This document shows, piece by piece, positions 18,218 through 27,049 of a stretch of 40,476 bases of DNA. A program made the position numbers and the translations under genes. This DNA comes from an uncultured Burkholderiales bacterium. GTDB taxonomy: Bacteria > Pseudomonadota > Gammaproteobacteria > Burkholderiales > Burkholderiaceae_C. Position 1 is the first letter of the stretch, and every line of letters begins with the position of its first letter. The notes under the pieces are model-generated. The model did no database searches. It saw only the letters and a program-made list of their open reading frames with translations, and was not told where the DNA came from. The stretch lies in contig CAIOTD010000014.1 in assembly GCA_903861115.1 (NCBI GenBank), forward strand, positions 1-40,476, read 5' to 3'.

Positions 18218-19261
18218 TTAATCGAGCGTGATTTTTTGACTTTGAATCAACTTGTTCCACTGCGCACGGTCTTTGAGCACAAACTCCTGAAAAGACTCCG
18301 GCGTGCCGCCCCCAGGTTCAGCACCAAGAATCGCCAATTTATCAATCACGTCTTTTGATTTCAGCACCTTGTTCAACGCCTCATTGAGTTTCATCTGAAT
18401 ATCTCTGGGCAGATTTTTGGGTCCATAAAATCCCCACCAATTGACCGACTCGAAATCCTTCAGACCAAAGGGTCCGCCAATTTCTTTCATGGTTGGCGTG
18501 TTGGGCAACAAAGGTGAGCGGTTCTTTCCGAGGACGGCCAAAACAATCAAGTTGCCATCTTGAACATGCGACAAACCCGACACAATGCTGTCAAACAGCA
18601 CATGAACTTTGCCGGAAATCAAATCTGGAATGGACAAACCTGAGCCTTTGTAGGGAATGTGCATCATCTGAACACCCGCTTCGGTCTTGAAAGCCTCGCC
18701 CGTCAAGTGCATGATCGTTCCAGTTCCAGCAGACGAAAAATTCAAGAAATTGGGATTGGCTTTTGCAAACGTCATGAAGTCTTTTAAATTCTTAGCCGGA
18801 AGCGTCTTGGTGATCAAAAAAATGTTGGGGGCCACTGCGCCATAAATGATGGGTGTGAAGTCAGCATCGTAATTGAAAGGTGCATTCTTGTTGAGGATTG
18901 CGCCAATCGAATGCGTGCTCGAGGACGTGATCAAAATGGTGTAGCCATCAGGCACGGCCTTGGCAACAATGTTGGCGCCAATGTTGCCGCCAGCGCCTGC
19001 GTGATTTTCAACAACAACAGGCCTTGCCAGCACTTCAGTTAACTTTTGAGCAATCGCTCTTGCCACAAGATCGGTTGAACCGGCTGCAGGAAAGGGTGTG
19101 ATCAAAGTGATCGGGCGGTTTGGGTAGTCGCTCGCCTGAGCACAGACCCGATCTGTCGCACTCAAAGCCACAAGCAAGCTCAAACTTAACCCACACAGAC
19201 GTTGCCACATCAATGTTTTTATCAATTGTGTTTTCATCATGAAATCCAGCGTTTTATTCAA
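18218..19261 (-). CDS. Bug/TctC-family solute-binding protein
   Basis: YPNRPITLITPFPAAGSTDLVARAIAQKLTEVLARPVVVENHAGAGGNIGANIVAKAVPDGYTILI. Confidence 0.95.
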   Translation of the reverse strand: MNKTLDFMMKTQLIKTLMWQRLCGLSLSLLVALSATDRVCAQASDYPNRPITLITPFPAAGSTDLVARAIAQKLTEVLARPVVVENHAGAGGNIGANIVAKAVPDGYTILITSSSTHSIGAILNKNAPFNYDADFTPIIYGAVAPNIFLITKTLPAKNLKDFMTFAKANPNFLNFSSAGTGTIMHLTGEAFKTEAGVQMMHIPYKGSGLSIPDLISGKVHVLFDSIVSGLSHVQDGNLIVLAVLGKNRSPLLPNTPTMKEIGGPFGLKDFESVNWWGFYGPKNLPRDIQMKLNEALNKVLKSKDVIDKLAILGAEPGGGTPESFQEFVLKDRAQWNKLIQSQKITLD

Positions 19262-19562
19262 AATTATGGATGGATTCGAAAGACAAATCGAATCGCCTCA
19301 CGGTGAGGCAATGCAATTATTGAGCCATGAGACACAATGGACACCTGAACCGTTCGAGTTGCACCCAGTGCAATAGACCTGCCTTTGCCTCGAGGCGGCG
19401 CTCAATTTCTACCGCACTAAAACTGTGCACGGATCAATGGATTGAATTGGATTCATGCATCGCAGTGCACTCAAGCTTTAAATTGGTGCAATCCATTTCT
19501 AACTCACATACAATGTTCGTGAGCTGGCATCCGAGCTACCTCGGGGCAATCGCGAGGGCTGG

Positions 19563-20135
19563 ATGTCGGCTTCTTTTTTAAGCCAGATGATATTGACTGC
19601 AAGCGTTCACAGAGATCTTTTAATTCATGCCCTGCAATGGTTTTGCAGGGGACTCGGCCTTGTCTTGAGCTTGGGCGTGAATGGCGCCACTTTGACAGCT
19701 CAAGCCCCTTCAAACACGCCCCAAAACAACGAGCAATGCATTCCTGCTGCATCGACATACCATGTTGTCAACCCAGCTGTGCTGAAAGCCATTTTGATGG
19801 TCGAGTCGGGCCTCAATGCATGGGAAGTTAGAAAGAACAGCAACGGCACCCTTGATGTGGGAATGGCGGGCATCAACTCCATTCATTTCAAGGAAATTGC
19901 GAAATATGGCATTGCACCTGAACAACTCTTGGATGCCTGCGTCGCGACCTATGTCGCCGCATGGCATTTGAAAAAAGGCATCCGCCAGTACGGCAATACT
20001 TGGTTTGGTATTGCGGCCTACCATTCGGTCACGCCTTATTTGAACAACCGCTATCAAATCATGGTGTACAACCAATTGGTCAAAAACCATTCCATCAACG
20101 GTCAGCTTCTAAGAGTTCCGCCCATCAATCCATAG
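19563..20135 (+). CDS. Lytic transglycosylase (SLT-like domain), exported
   Basis: VNPAVLKAILMVESGLNAWEVRKNSNGTLDVGMAGINSIHFKEIAKYG... catalytic-Glu ES motif and GMAGIN (GLMQIN-like) motif; N-terminal hydrophobic segment. Confidence 0.8.
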   Translation: MSASFLSQMILTASVHRDLLIHALQWFCRGLGLVLSLGVNGATLTAQAPSNTPQNNEQCIPAASTYHVVNPAVLKAILMVESGLNAWEVRKNSNGTLDVGMAGINSIHFKEIAKYGIAPEQLLDACVATYVAAWHLKKGIRQYGNTWFGIAAYHSVTPYLNNRYQIMVYNQLVKNHSINGQLLRVPPINP

Positions 20136-20211
20136 AGGCATGGGACTCGATGGTTGGGTTCGATCAAGTGTTGGGCTCATGCGCCAAGCACGAACAAAGG
20201 GTATTCCCTTG

Positions 20212-20256
20212 ATCAGTGTTTACGGTGGGTACAAAACACTGATTTCAGCGGTAAAC
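20212..20256 (+). promoter_or_regulatory. Overlapping inverted repeats upstream of cupin gene
   Basis: ATCAGTGTTT (20212-20221) / AAACACTGAT (20234-20243) and the mutually exclusive GTTTAC (20218-20223) / GTAAAC (20251-20256). Confidence 0.4.
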
Positions 20257-20299
20257 TTTTAAATTGTTATCTCCTCAAACATGAACATCTGAAGCCGTT

Positions 20300-20776
20300 A
20301 TGACTCAAACTCCATCTAAACCCAAACTTCACAAAGTCACTGCTGAAAATGCAATGCAATCTTTGGGCGACTGGCCAATACAAAAATTCCATGTTTCTCA
20401 CTTGGCGGACGCCGAGTTCAAAGGTGAAGGCCTGCGCCCCTACATCGTTTATAGAGATCTAGGTGCCAAGGAGGCGACCGGAGGGCTTGTCGACGCGCAT
20501 ATCAACGCCAGGGGTCGTCCCTTTGATAAAGAGGCCGTGACAAAACGACACTTCCACGATGTGAAGTTTCAAATGGTTTATGTTTTAAAAGGATGGAACA
20601 GGGTTGAATTCCAAGGACAAGGGGAATTCATGATGAAGGAAGGAAGTTGTTGGATTCAGCCAGCAGGCATCAAACACACGGTGCTTGAATATTCAGATGA
20701 CTTGGAAGTGCTGGAAATCATCATCCCTGGAACGTTTGACACAGTCAATGTTGATGAACCGCCCGGATTTGACTGA
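20300..20776 (+). CDS. Cupin-domain protein (group B)
   Basis: RHFHDVKFQMVYVLKGWNRVEFQGQGEFMMKEGSCWIQPAGIKHTVLEYSDDLEVLEIIIP. Confidence 0.88.
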   Translation: MTQTPSKPKLHKVTAENAMQSLGDWPIQKFHVSHLADAEFKGEGLRPYIVYRDLGAKEATGGLVDAHINARGRPFDKEAVTKRHFHDVKFQMVYVLKGWNRVEFQGQGEFMMKEGSCWIQPAGIKHTVLEYSDDLEVLEIIIPGTFDTVNVDEPPGFD

Positions 20777-20785
20777 TCCGAGCGT

Positions 20786-21562
20786 CTAAGCCGTTAACTT
20801 GGCATCAAACTCTGCGGCAGCTTTGGTGAGCGCACCCAGCAAATAGGAGCCATCGTTACCGCCTGTAAAAATTTTAGCGCCCATCCCTCTGAGTTGATCC
20901 ACCAACTCGTGACCCGCCTCCCCAACCACGAAATGTATGCCTGCTGATTGAGCCGCCTTTGCAGCTTTAAGCGTGGCCTCGATCACGAGAGCGTGATGGG
21001 TTTGACCGGGAACACCCAATTCAAAACTCAAATCCATGGGGCCCATCATCAATGCATTGACACCTGGAACGCTTGCAATTTCTTCTGCCTTCTCTACGCC
21101 CTCTGCATTTTCAATCATTGCAATGACAAAGACACCGTCATCTCGCTCTTGCTTTAACTTTTGCGCAGGCGCCTTTTGATAAAGGGACGCAGCACTCAAA
21201 GCCGCCATGCTTCTTTTACCCAAGGGAGGGTATTTACACAGCTGCACGGCTTTTAAAGCCTCGTGCGCATTGCTGACGTGTGGGAAGATGATTCCATTTG
21301 CGCCAGCATCTAAGATCGGACCGACAAGGGAGACTTGCGCTTGAGGGACTCGGACCCAAGAAATTAAGCCATTTGACTTTGCAGACAATGAAATATCAGA
21401 GATCTCACGCAAAGAAAAGATACCGTGCTCAGCGTCTATATAGAAGCCATCAAATCCCGACTCTTTGACCAAGTAAACAATATCAGCGGTTTTGGATTGT
21501 CTGAGTGAAATGATTTTTAAAAAACCCTTTGTCTTCAGTCGAACATCAAATGTATCGTTCAT
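20786..21562 (-). CDS. HpcH/HpaI aldolase/citrate lyase family protein
   Basis: FDGFYIDAEHGIFSLREISD, VSLVGPILDAGANGIIFPHVSNAHEALKAV, VIAMIENAEGVEKAEEIASVPGVNALMMGPMDLSFELG. Confidence 0.92.
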   Translation of the reverse strand: MNDTFDVRLKTKGFLKIISLRQSKTADIVYLVKESGFDGFYIDAEHGIFSLREISDISLSAKSNGLISWVRVPQAQVSLVGPILDAGANGIIFPHVSNAHEALKAVQLCKYPPLGKRSMAALSAASLYQKAPAQKLKQERDDGVFVIAMIENAEGVEKAEEIASVPGVNALMMGPMDLSFELGVPGQTHHALVIEATLKAAKAAQSAGIHFVVGEAGHELVDQLRGMGAKIFTGGNDGSYLLGALTKAAAEFDAKLTA

Positions 21563-21599
21563 ATCTTTTCAGTTTTAAATTTAGTCAGATGGTAAAAAT

Positions 21600-22394
21600 T
21601 TAAGCGCAGTCAGGGGGTGCATATCCCCTGTTTGCAAATCCAGCGTCAACAGTAATGACATGCCCAGAGATTGCACCGGCCTTTGATGAACAAGCAAAGG
21701 TGACCACATCAGCGACTTCCGCTGGCGCCAGCAAGTGCCCTCGTGGGAATTCCCGCGTCAACTCACGCCAACGCTCCTCATCACCCAACTCTAAGAGCGC
21801 TCGTTTTTTCAAAGACTTTTTAGACTTCTCGGTCTCCACCCATCCGGGATTGACCCCCAACACGCGAACACCATGATCCATGCTGACACTACCAACTGTT
21901 TTGGTGAAGGCCACCAAAGCTGCGTTGCCCATCGAACCGGCCACATACGCGTATTCAAGTTTTTCAGCACCAATCCCAATGACATTCAGAATCACACCTT
22001 TTTGTCTTTGAGCCATGTAGCGGTAAACCTCGCGAGTCAAGTTGATGTAGCCAAATATTTTCAACTCCCAACCATTGCGCCAAGTTTTTTCGTCCAAATT
22101 CAACAACGTGCCTCTTGGTGTATTGCCTGCATTGTTGATCAAAATATCGACTTTTGGACACTCAGCCATCAAGCGTTCAATGGCATCCGTTTGCGTAATA
22201 TCTATCGCATGGGGTGTGACTTGCACACCATAAGCTTGCGCCACCTCTTGCGCAACCGCATTGAGTTTCTCTGGGTCACGGGCAACCAAATGCAAGTCAC
22301 AGCCTTCTTGAGCCATTGATTTCGCAATGGCGAGACCTATGCCTTGCGAAGCACCCGTGATCAAGGCCGTTTTTCCTTTGAGTTCAAGATCCAT
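21600..22394 (-). CDS. SDR family oxidoreductase
   Basis: GKTALITGASQGIGLAIAKSMAQEGC, ILINNAGNTPRG, C-terminal SGHVITVDAGFANRG; the catalytic Tyr position reads YAYVAGSMGNAAL rather than a clean YxxxK, so activity is uncertain. Confidence 0.9.
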   Translation of the reverse strand: MDLELKGKTALITGASQGIGLAIAKSMAQEGCDLHLVARDPEKLNAVAQEVAQAYGVQVTPHAIDITQTDAIERLMAECPKVDILINNAGNTPRGTLLNLDEKTWRNGWELKIFGYINLTREVYRYMAQRQKGVILNVIGIGAEKLEYAYVAGSMGNAALVAFTKTVGSVSMDHGVRVLGVNPGWVETEKSKKSLKKRALLELGDEERWRELTREFPRGHLLAPAEVADVVTFACSSKAGAISGHVITVDAGFANRGYAPPDCA

Positions 22395-22432
22395 TGAAAC
22401 CGTATTCCTTTAAGTTTAAACAATCGATGTCT

Positions 22433-23164
22433 TCAACCGACGACAGGCCTGAGTTCAATCAAATCAGGACAACAGCCGTCCGAGGAAGTCAATGCAAAGA
22501 GCACAGCGTTGGCAACATCTTGTGCAGCAATGGGCTTAAATGTTCGATTGGCAATGGCTTTGAGTACTTCAGGGTGAGTGATCGCGCTGCGCATTTCGGT
22601 GTCCACCATGCCAGGCGCTATTTCAGTGACTTTGATCAGATCTTTTTTCAACTCTAACCTAAAGCCCTTGGCCAATGCAGATAAGGCATGTTTTGTTGCC
22701 GCATAAACGACCGAATGCATGTTCACATTGCGTGCAGAAAGTGAGGTGATAAAAACCAAATGACCTGCACCTCTGTTTTTCATTTGCTCAGCGATTGCTC
22801 TCGTCACATCGTATGCAGCAACCACGTTGATGGCAAACATGTGCTCACACTCGTCAGTTGTGACCTCTAAGACAGGCGCATAGGTCAAAGTACCCGCATT
22901 GTTGACCAAAATATTTGCATTTGAACTCCACTCAACAAGTCTTTTCACAAATTGACGGTCACCTAAATCACCATTCATGTAGGGCGCTTGAACGCCATAC
23001 GATAGGCATTCAGATTGAACCGCTTTTAGCTCGACTTCTTTTCTGCCCGTGAGGTAAACATTCACGCCAGCACGTGCAAGCGTTAAAGCACAAGCTCGAC
23101 CTATTCCTGCGCTAGCACCTGTGATCAAGGCCCATTGGCCTTTTAAATTTGCATGGGTTTGCAT
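22433..23164 (-). CDS. SDR family oxidoreductase
   Basis: GQWALITGASAGIGRACALTLARAGVNVYLTGR, NILVNNAGT, VYAATKHALSALAKGF. Confidence 0.93.
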   Translation of the reverse strand: MQTHANLKGQWALITGASAGIGRACALTLARAGVNVYLTGRKEVELKAVQSECLSYGVQAPYMNGDLGDRQFVKRLVEWSSNANILVNNAGTLTYAPVLEVTTDECEHMFAINVVAAYDVTRAIAEQMKNRGAGHLVFITSLSARNVNMHSVVYAATKHALSALAKGFRLELKKDLIKVTEIAPGMVDTEMRSAITHPEVLKAIANRTFKPIAAQDVANAVLFALTSSDGCCPDLIELRPVVG

Positions 23165-23176
23165 TTTTTCGACTCC

Positions 23177-23677
23177 TTAGTCTGGAATGCCTGCAGGGGG
23201 CTCGTTCAAATTTACAGTATCGTAATTGGCTGGAATGATCACTTCTAAAATTTCTAGATCATCAGAGAACCCAAGGACGGTGTGTTTGATTTTTGGGGGT
23301 TGCAACCAACAACTCCCCTCTTTCATTAAAAACTCGCCCTTGCCCTCAAATTCATTTCTCACCCAACCTTTAAGCACGTAAACCATTTGATAATGAACAT
23401 TGTGAAAGTGTCGATGTGCAATCTCTTTGGCATCATAGGGTTTGGCTCTTTTATTGACATGTACATCAACCATTCCACCGGTTGCCTCAATCATGCCCAT
23501 GTCTCTGGATAAGGCCCAAGGCCTAAATCCATCCGTTTTAAATGAATCTTCTTCCAAATGACTCACGTGAAAGGCTTGCTCTGGCCAATCAGGGTAATCA
23601 CTTGCTTTCTTATCAGCAGGGTAATTTTCTTCTTTATAAACTTTAAATTCGCGATCTTTAGATGTATTCATTACCAA
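23177..23677 (-). CDS. Cupin-domain protein (group B)
   Basis: HRHFHNVHYQMVYVLKGWVRNEFEGKGEFLMKEGSCWLQPPKIKHTVLGFSDDLEILEVIIPANYDTVNLNEPP; close paralogue of 20300-20776. Confidence 0.88.
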   Translation of the reverse strand: MVMNTSKDREFKVYKEENYPADKKASDYPDWPEQAFHVSHLEEDSFKTDGFRPWALSRDMGMIEATGGMVDVHVNKRAKPYDAKEIAHRHFHNVHYQMVYVLKGWVRNEFEGKGEFLMKEGSCWLQPPKIKHTVLGFSDDLEILEVIIPANYDTVNLNEPPAGIPD

Positions 23678-23746
23678 CTTCTCCTCTATACAAAGATGAC
23701 TTGAATATGATAAGGTCCATTGATTAAATTCAAATAGGGGAAGCCC

Positions 23747-24487
23747 TTGTCAATTAAAGATAAAGTCATCATTGTTACAGGCGCCGCTTCGGGGATTGGC
23801 CAAGCGACAGCTGAATTGTTTGCAACTCAAGATGCAACCTTAATTTTGGTCGATCGCGATCAAGTCAAACTTCAGAAATTGGTCTTAAAATTAAAACGCC
23901 CAACGAATAAAGTGACCTCCTACTACTTGGATGTATCCCATTCCAACGAGGTTTCACAGATGGTACAAGCTTGTCACGCTGAATTCGAAAGAATTGATGT
24001 GTTGATCCACGCTGCAGGCATATGTAAACCGGCTCCACTGCTCGACATGAGCGATGAACAGTGGCATGAAACATTATCAATCAATTTGAATGGGGCTTTT
24101 TTCCTCACGCGTGAAGTCGGCAAGGTGATGTCGGCACAAAAATCAGGCACCATGATTTTAATGACCTCTGACAGAGGCCTTTATGGCAGTGCAGACTACG
24201 CGCATTATGCGGCATCAAAGGGCGGGATGATCGCTCTTGTCAAAAGCTTGGCCCTCTACTTGGGAAAATACAAAGTGACCGTCAACGGCTTGAACCCTGG
24301 TATGACCGATACCCCATTGGCACGTGGAGCCAATCCAGACAAGTGGGATGCCAAATTGGCCTTGGATGTTCTTGGTCAAGCCACTTCGCCTGAAGAAGCC
24401 GCTCAAACTCTTTTATACCTCAGTGGCTCTGCAAGCCTCTATACAACAGGACAAATCATTGGCACTCGACTGCGCTACGGTCAATAA
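23747..24487 (+). CDS. SDR family oxidoreductase (TTG start)
   Basis: KVIIVTGAASGIGQATAELFATQDATLILVDRD, VLIHAAGICKPA, YAHYAASKGGMIALVKSLA; preceded by AGGGGAAG. Confidence 0.92.
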   Translation: MSIKDKVIIVTGAASGIGQATAELFATQDATLILVDRDQVKLQKLVLKLKRPTNKVTSYYLDVSHSNEVSQMVQACHAEFERIDVLIHAAGICKPAPLLDMSDEQWHETLSINLNGAFFLTREVGKVMSAQKSGTMILMTSDRGLYGSADYAHYAASKGGMIALVKSLALYLGKYKVTVNGLNPGMTDTPLARGANPDKWDAKLALDVLGQATSPEEAAQTLLYLSGSASLYTTGQIIGTRLRYGQ

Positions 24488-24510
24488 CCCCTTACACAAA
24501 GGAGAGCTTC

Positions 24511-25293
24511 ATGTTACAAGGTAAAGTGGCGCTTGTCACAGGATCTTTGAGCGGTATAGGATTTGAAATTTCTATGGCGTTGGCTAAAAAGGGCTGCGCT
24601 ATCGTTCTCAATGGCCTTGGTGATCCAGCGCTTATTGAGAGCCAACTCCTTAAGCTCAAAGATCTAGGGGTCAATGCGATTTTCATAAAAGCCGATCTCT
24701 CTGTCCCTCACGAAATTGAAGTCTTGGTTTCTCAAGCCATGTCAACCATGGGTTCGATTGACATTTTGGTCAACAATGCAGTCTCAAGGTTTGATGCTGT
24801 CATAGAGAACCTTCCTCCAGAAAAATGGGCGTATGCAATGGCTGTCAACCTCTCAGCCCCCTATCACTTGAGTCGATTGATTTTGCCCTCCATGAAAGCA
24901 AAAAATTGGGGCCGCATCATCAATTTGGCTTCCATCTATGGTGTTGAGGGTGTTGCAGGTCGGACCGATTATGTTGTCACCAAGCATGGCTTGGTTGGCA
25001 TGACCAAGGTGATAGCGCTCGAATGTGCGGAATACAACATCACGTGCAATGCACTTTGCCCTGGCGCAGTAGAGACCCCTTTCATCAAAGAGTTGGTCAC
25101 TCATCGAGCCCAAGAAGCCAGCTTAAGCGTAGAGGCTTACACCAAAGAATTCCTCAAAGCACGCCAGCCCAGCAAGCGCTTTGTACAGCCCTCAAGCGTA
25201 GCGGCATTGGCCCTGTTCTTGTGCTCAGAAGAGGCCAGAGATATGACTGGAACCCCCATTGCGATGGATGGTGGCTGGCAAGCCAGGGCCTAA
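24511..25293 (+). CDS. SDR family oxidoreductase, 3-hydroxybutyrate-dehydrogenase-like
   Basis: MLQGKVALVTGSLSGIGFEISMALAKKGCAIVLNGLGD, DILVNNAVSRF, YVVTKHGLVGMTKVIALECAEYNITCNALCPGAVETP, MTGTPIAMDGGWQAR. Confidence 0.9.
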   Translation: MLQGKVALVTGSLSGIGFEISMALAKKGCAIVLNGLGDPALIESQLLKLKDLGVNAIFIKADLSVPHEIEVLVSQAMSTMGSIDILVNNAVSRFDAVIENLPPEKWAYAMAVNLSAPYHLSRLILPSMKAKNWGRIINLASIYGVEGVAGRTDYVVTKHGLVGMTKVIALECAEYNITCNALCPGAVETPFIKELVTHRAQEASLSVEAYTKEFLKARQPSKRFVQPSSVAALALFLCSEEARDMTGTPIAMDGGWQARA

Positions 25294-25318
25294 AGATCAC
25301 AGGCCCATGGGCATGGGC

Positions 25319-26290
25319 TTACTCGGGTTTGATTTTTGCAAACTTTGCCACGTCCGACCAAACCTGCAGGTCATCACGAATCAAACGCATAAATTTTTGA
25401 GGGTTGCTGTTGCCATCCAATACATTGGCCGTACTTAGCAACTTCTCTTGAACCTCGGCCTTTGCCAAGACTTTATTAAAGGCCAGCGCCAAGCGATCTG
25501 TGATGGGCTGAGGCAAGCCTTTAGGTGCAAAAATACCATTCCAATAGCTTGCATTGAAGTTGGGGTATCCCAACTCTTCCATGGTGGGTATCTCTGGCGC
25601 GATGGCAAGGCGCTCTTTGCTGGTCACGGCCAAGGCTTTCACCCGTCCATCTCGCACCGGCGGTAGTGCAGTGGATGCAACGGCGAAGTGAAACGCAACT
25701 CGCCCAGTGATCTGCTCAAGCATGGCCTCCGGGGAGCCTTTTGTGGGAATCAAAGTGGCTTTGATGCCAGTTCTAGCTCTAAAGAGTTCGGCGACAAAGT
25801 GCGAAGGCGCTCCATAACCAGACGATGCGTAGAACATGTCTCCTTGCTTGGCTGTGGCCATGGCCACCAAGTCTTGCGGTGTTTTAACGTCAAGTGCGGG
25901 GTATGAGACCAATACCATTGGTGAGCTAAAGACGTTGACGATAGGCGTAAACGACTCAGGCATCTTATAGGCCGTTTGGGTACCCATGGCTGCGAGCATA
26001 TTCATTGCCGCCGAGTTGAAAAGCAGTGTATAGCCATCGGCCGGTGCGTTGGCTACAAAAGTGGCGCCCAAGGCCCCAGCCGCACCAGCTTTGTTTTCGA
26101 CCACGATGGTCTGTCCCAACTCTTCCTTTAGGGCATCGACCATCCGCCTCATCACAATATCTATTCCACTCGATGGGGGCCATGCAACAATTATTTTGAT
26201 CGGCTTGTTGGGGTAGTCCGTTTGAGCAAAGCCAAGCAAAGGCCAAACAAAGATCAAAATAAAGATGGTTTTTAAGAAATTAAAAATCAC
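25319..26290 (-). CDS. Bug/TctC-family solute-binding protein
   Basis: DYPNKPIKIIVAWPPSSGIDIVMRRMVDALKEELGQTIVVENKAGAAGALGATFVANAPADGYTLLFNS. Confidence 0.95.
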   Translation of the reverse strand: MIFNFLKTIFILIFVWPLLGFAQTDYPNKPIKIIVAWPPSSGIDIVMRRMVDALKEELGQTIVVENKAGAAGALGATFVANAPADGYTLLFNSAAMNMLAAMGTQTAYKMPESFTPIVNVFSSPMVLVSYPALDVKTPQDLVAMATAKQGDMFYASSGYGAPSHFVAELFRARTGIKATLIPTKGSPEAMLEQITGRVAFHFAVASTALPPVRDGRVKALAVTSKERLAIAPEIPTMEELGYPNFNASYWNGIFAPKGLPQPITDRLALAFNKVLAKAEVQEKLLSTANVLDGNSNPQKFMRLIRDDLQVWSDVAKFAKIKPE

Positions 26291-26406
26291 TTAGCGCTCT
26301 CCCTATGAAATAGATAGCCTGAACTTTGTACCGAGTCAAAGGTCAAGTCAATCGGGATAGCCCCAGAAAAACATAGAAAGATCTGAAAAAAATAAAAAAG
26401 TGGAAA

Positions 26407-26838
26407 TTAACGATTCGGTTTTAGGGGCAAGACCGAGTTCAACGCGAACTTCTCGCCACTCATGATCTTGAAAGTCCTTAAATTCTCAAACTCTCCAAGC
26501 ATGGTGGGCGCCGTCGTGTGATTTTGCGTCAAGGATTGAACCAAGTTTTCAATTTTTTTGGCCAACTCATCCAAATCGCGATGGATCTGTTGTTCATGGT
26601 CCTCAATGGTTGGGATGGGCTTTTTCTTTCCAACAGCATGGTCCACATCATGATCTGCATGCTCGTGACCGCCCTTGCCTTTGTCCGTTTCCTCCAAAAC
26701 CGGCTCGGGAATCCGGGACAAGGCCTCTTGAAGTTGCTGGGTACGCAACTGCTGCACATCATGGAGCTGCGCCTTTAAATCCAAATACACCTCATAGGCA
26801 CTGTAAAGGCTGTGCGCGATTTCTTTCTCAAACGCCAT
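26407..26838 (-). CDS. Hypothetical protein, predicted helical with His/Asp-rich loop
   Basis: 143 aa ORF with helical heptad-like segments flanking GHEHADHDVDHAVGKKK; no family recognised. Confidence 0.55.
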   Translation of the reverse strand: MAFEKEIAHSLYSAYEVYLDLKAQLHDVQQLRTQQLQEALSRIPEPVLEETDKGKGGHEHADHDVDHAVGKKKPIPTIEDHEQQIHRDLDELAKKIENLVQSLTQNHTTAPTMLGEFENLRTFKIMSGEKFALNSVLPLKPNR

Positions 26839-26923
26839 GATCGTTTTTCCAAGCAGGTTAAAAATAACTGGTCTTCTAGGCTCTCAGAATAGCAAAAAAA
26901 ACTGTTTTTTTCTGATAAAAATC

Positions 26924-26961
26924 AAAAACCCTCAAGTTACAGCTGTAACGAGAGGGTTTTT
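26924..26961 (-). terminator. Long hairpin/terminator downstream of the LigW-like gene
   Basis: AAAAACCCTC ... GAGGGTTTTT enclosing the palindrome GTTACAGCTGTAAC; terminates minus-strand transcription from 27050. Confidence 0.7.
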
Positions 26962-27049
26962 AGAGCCTTACAAGGCTTTGATAAGCGCCGTTGGGGTCAA
27001 TGACCCGACTTCAGACGCCTTGGGTGCTGCACTTAAGCAGCTTGGCCGA

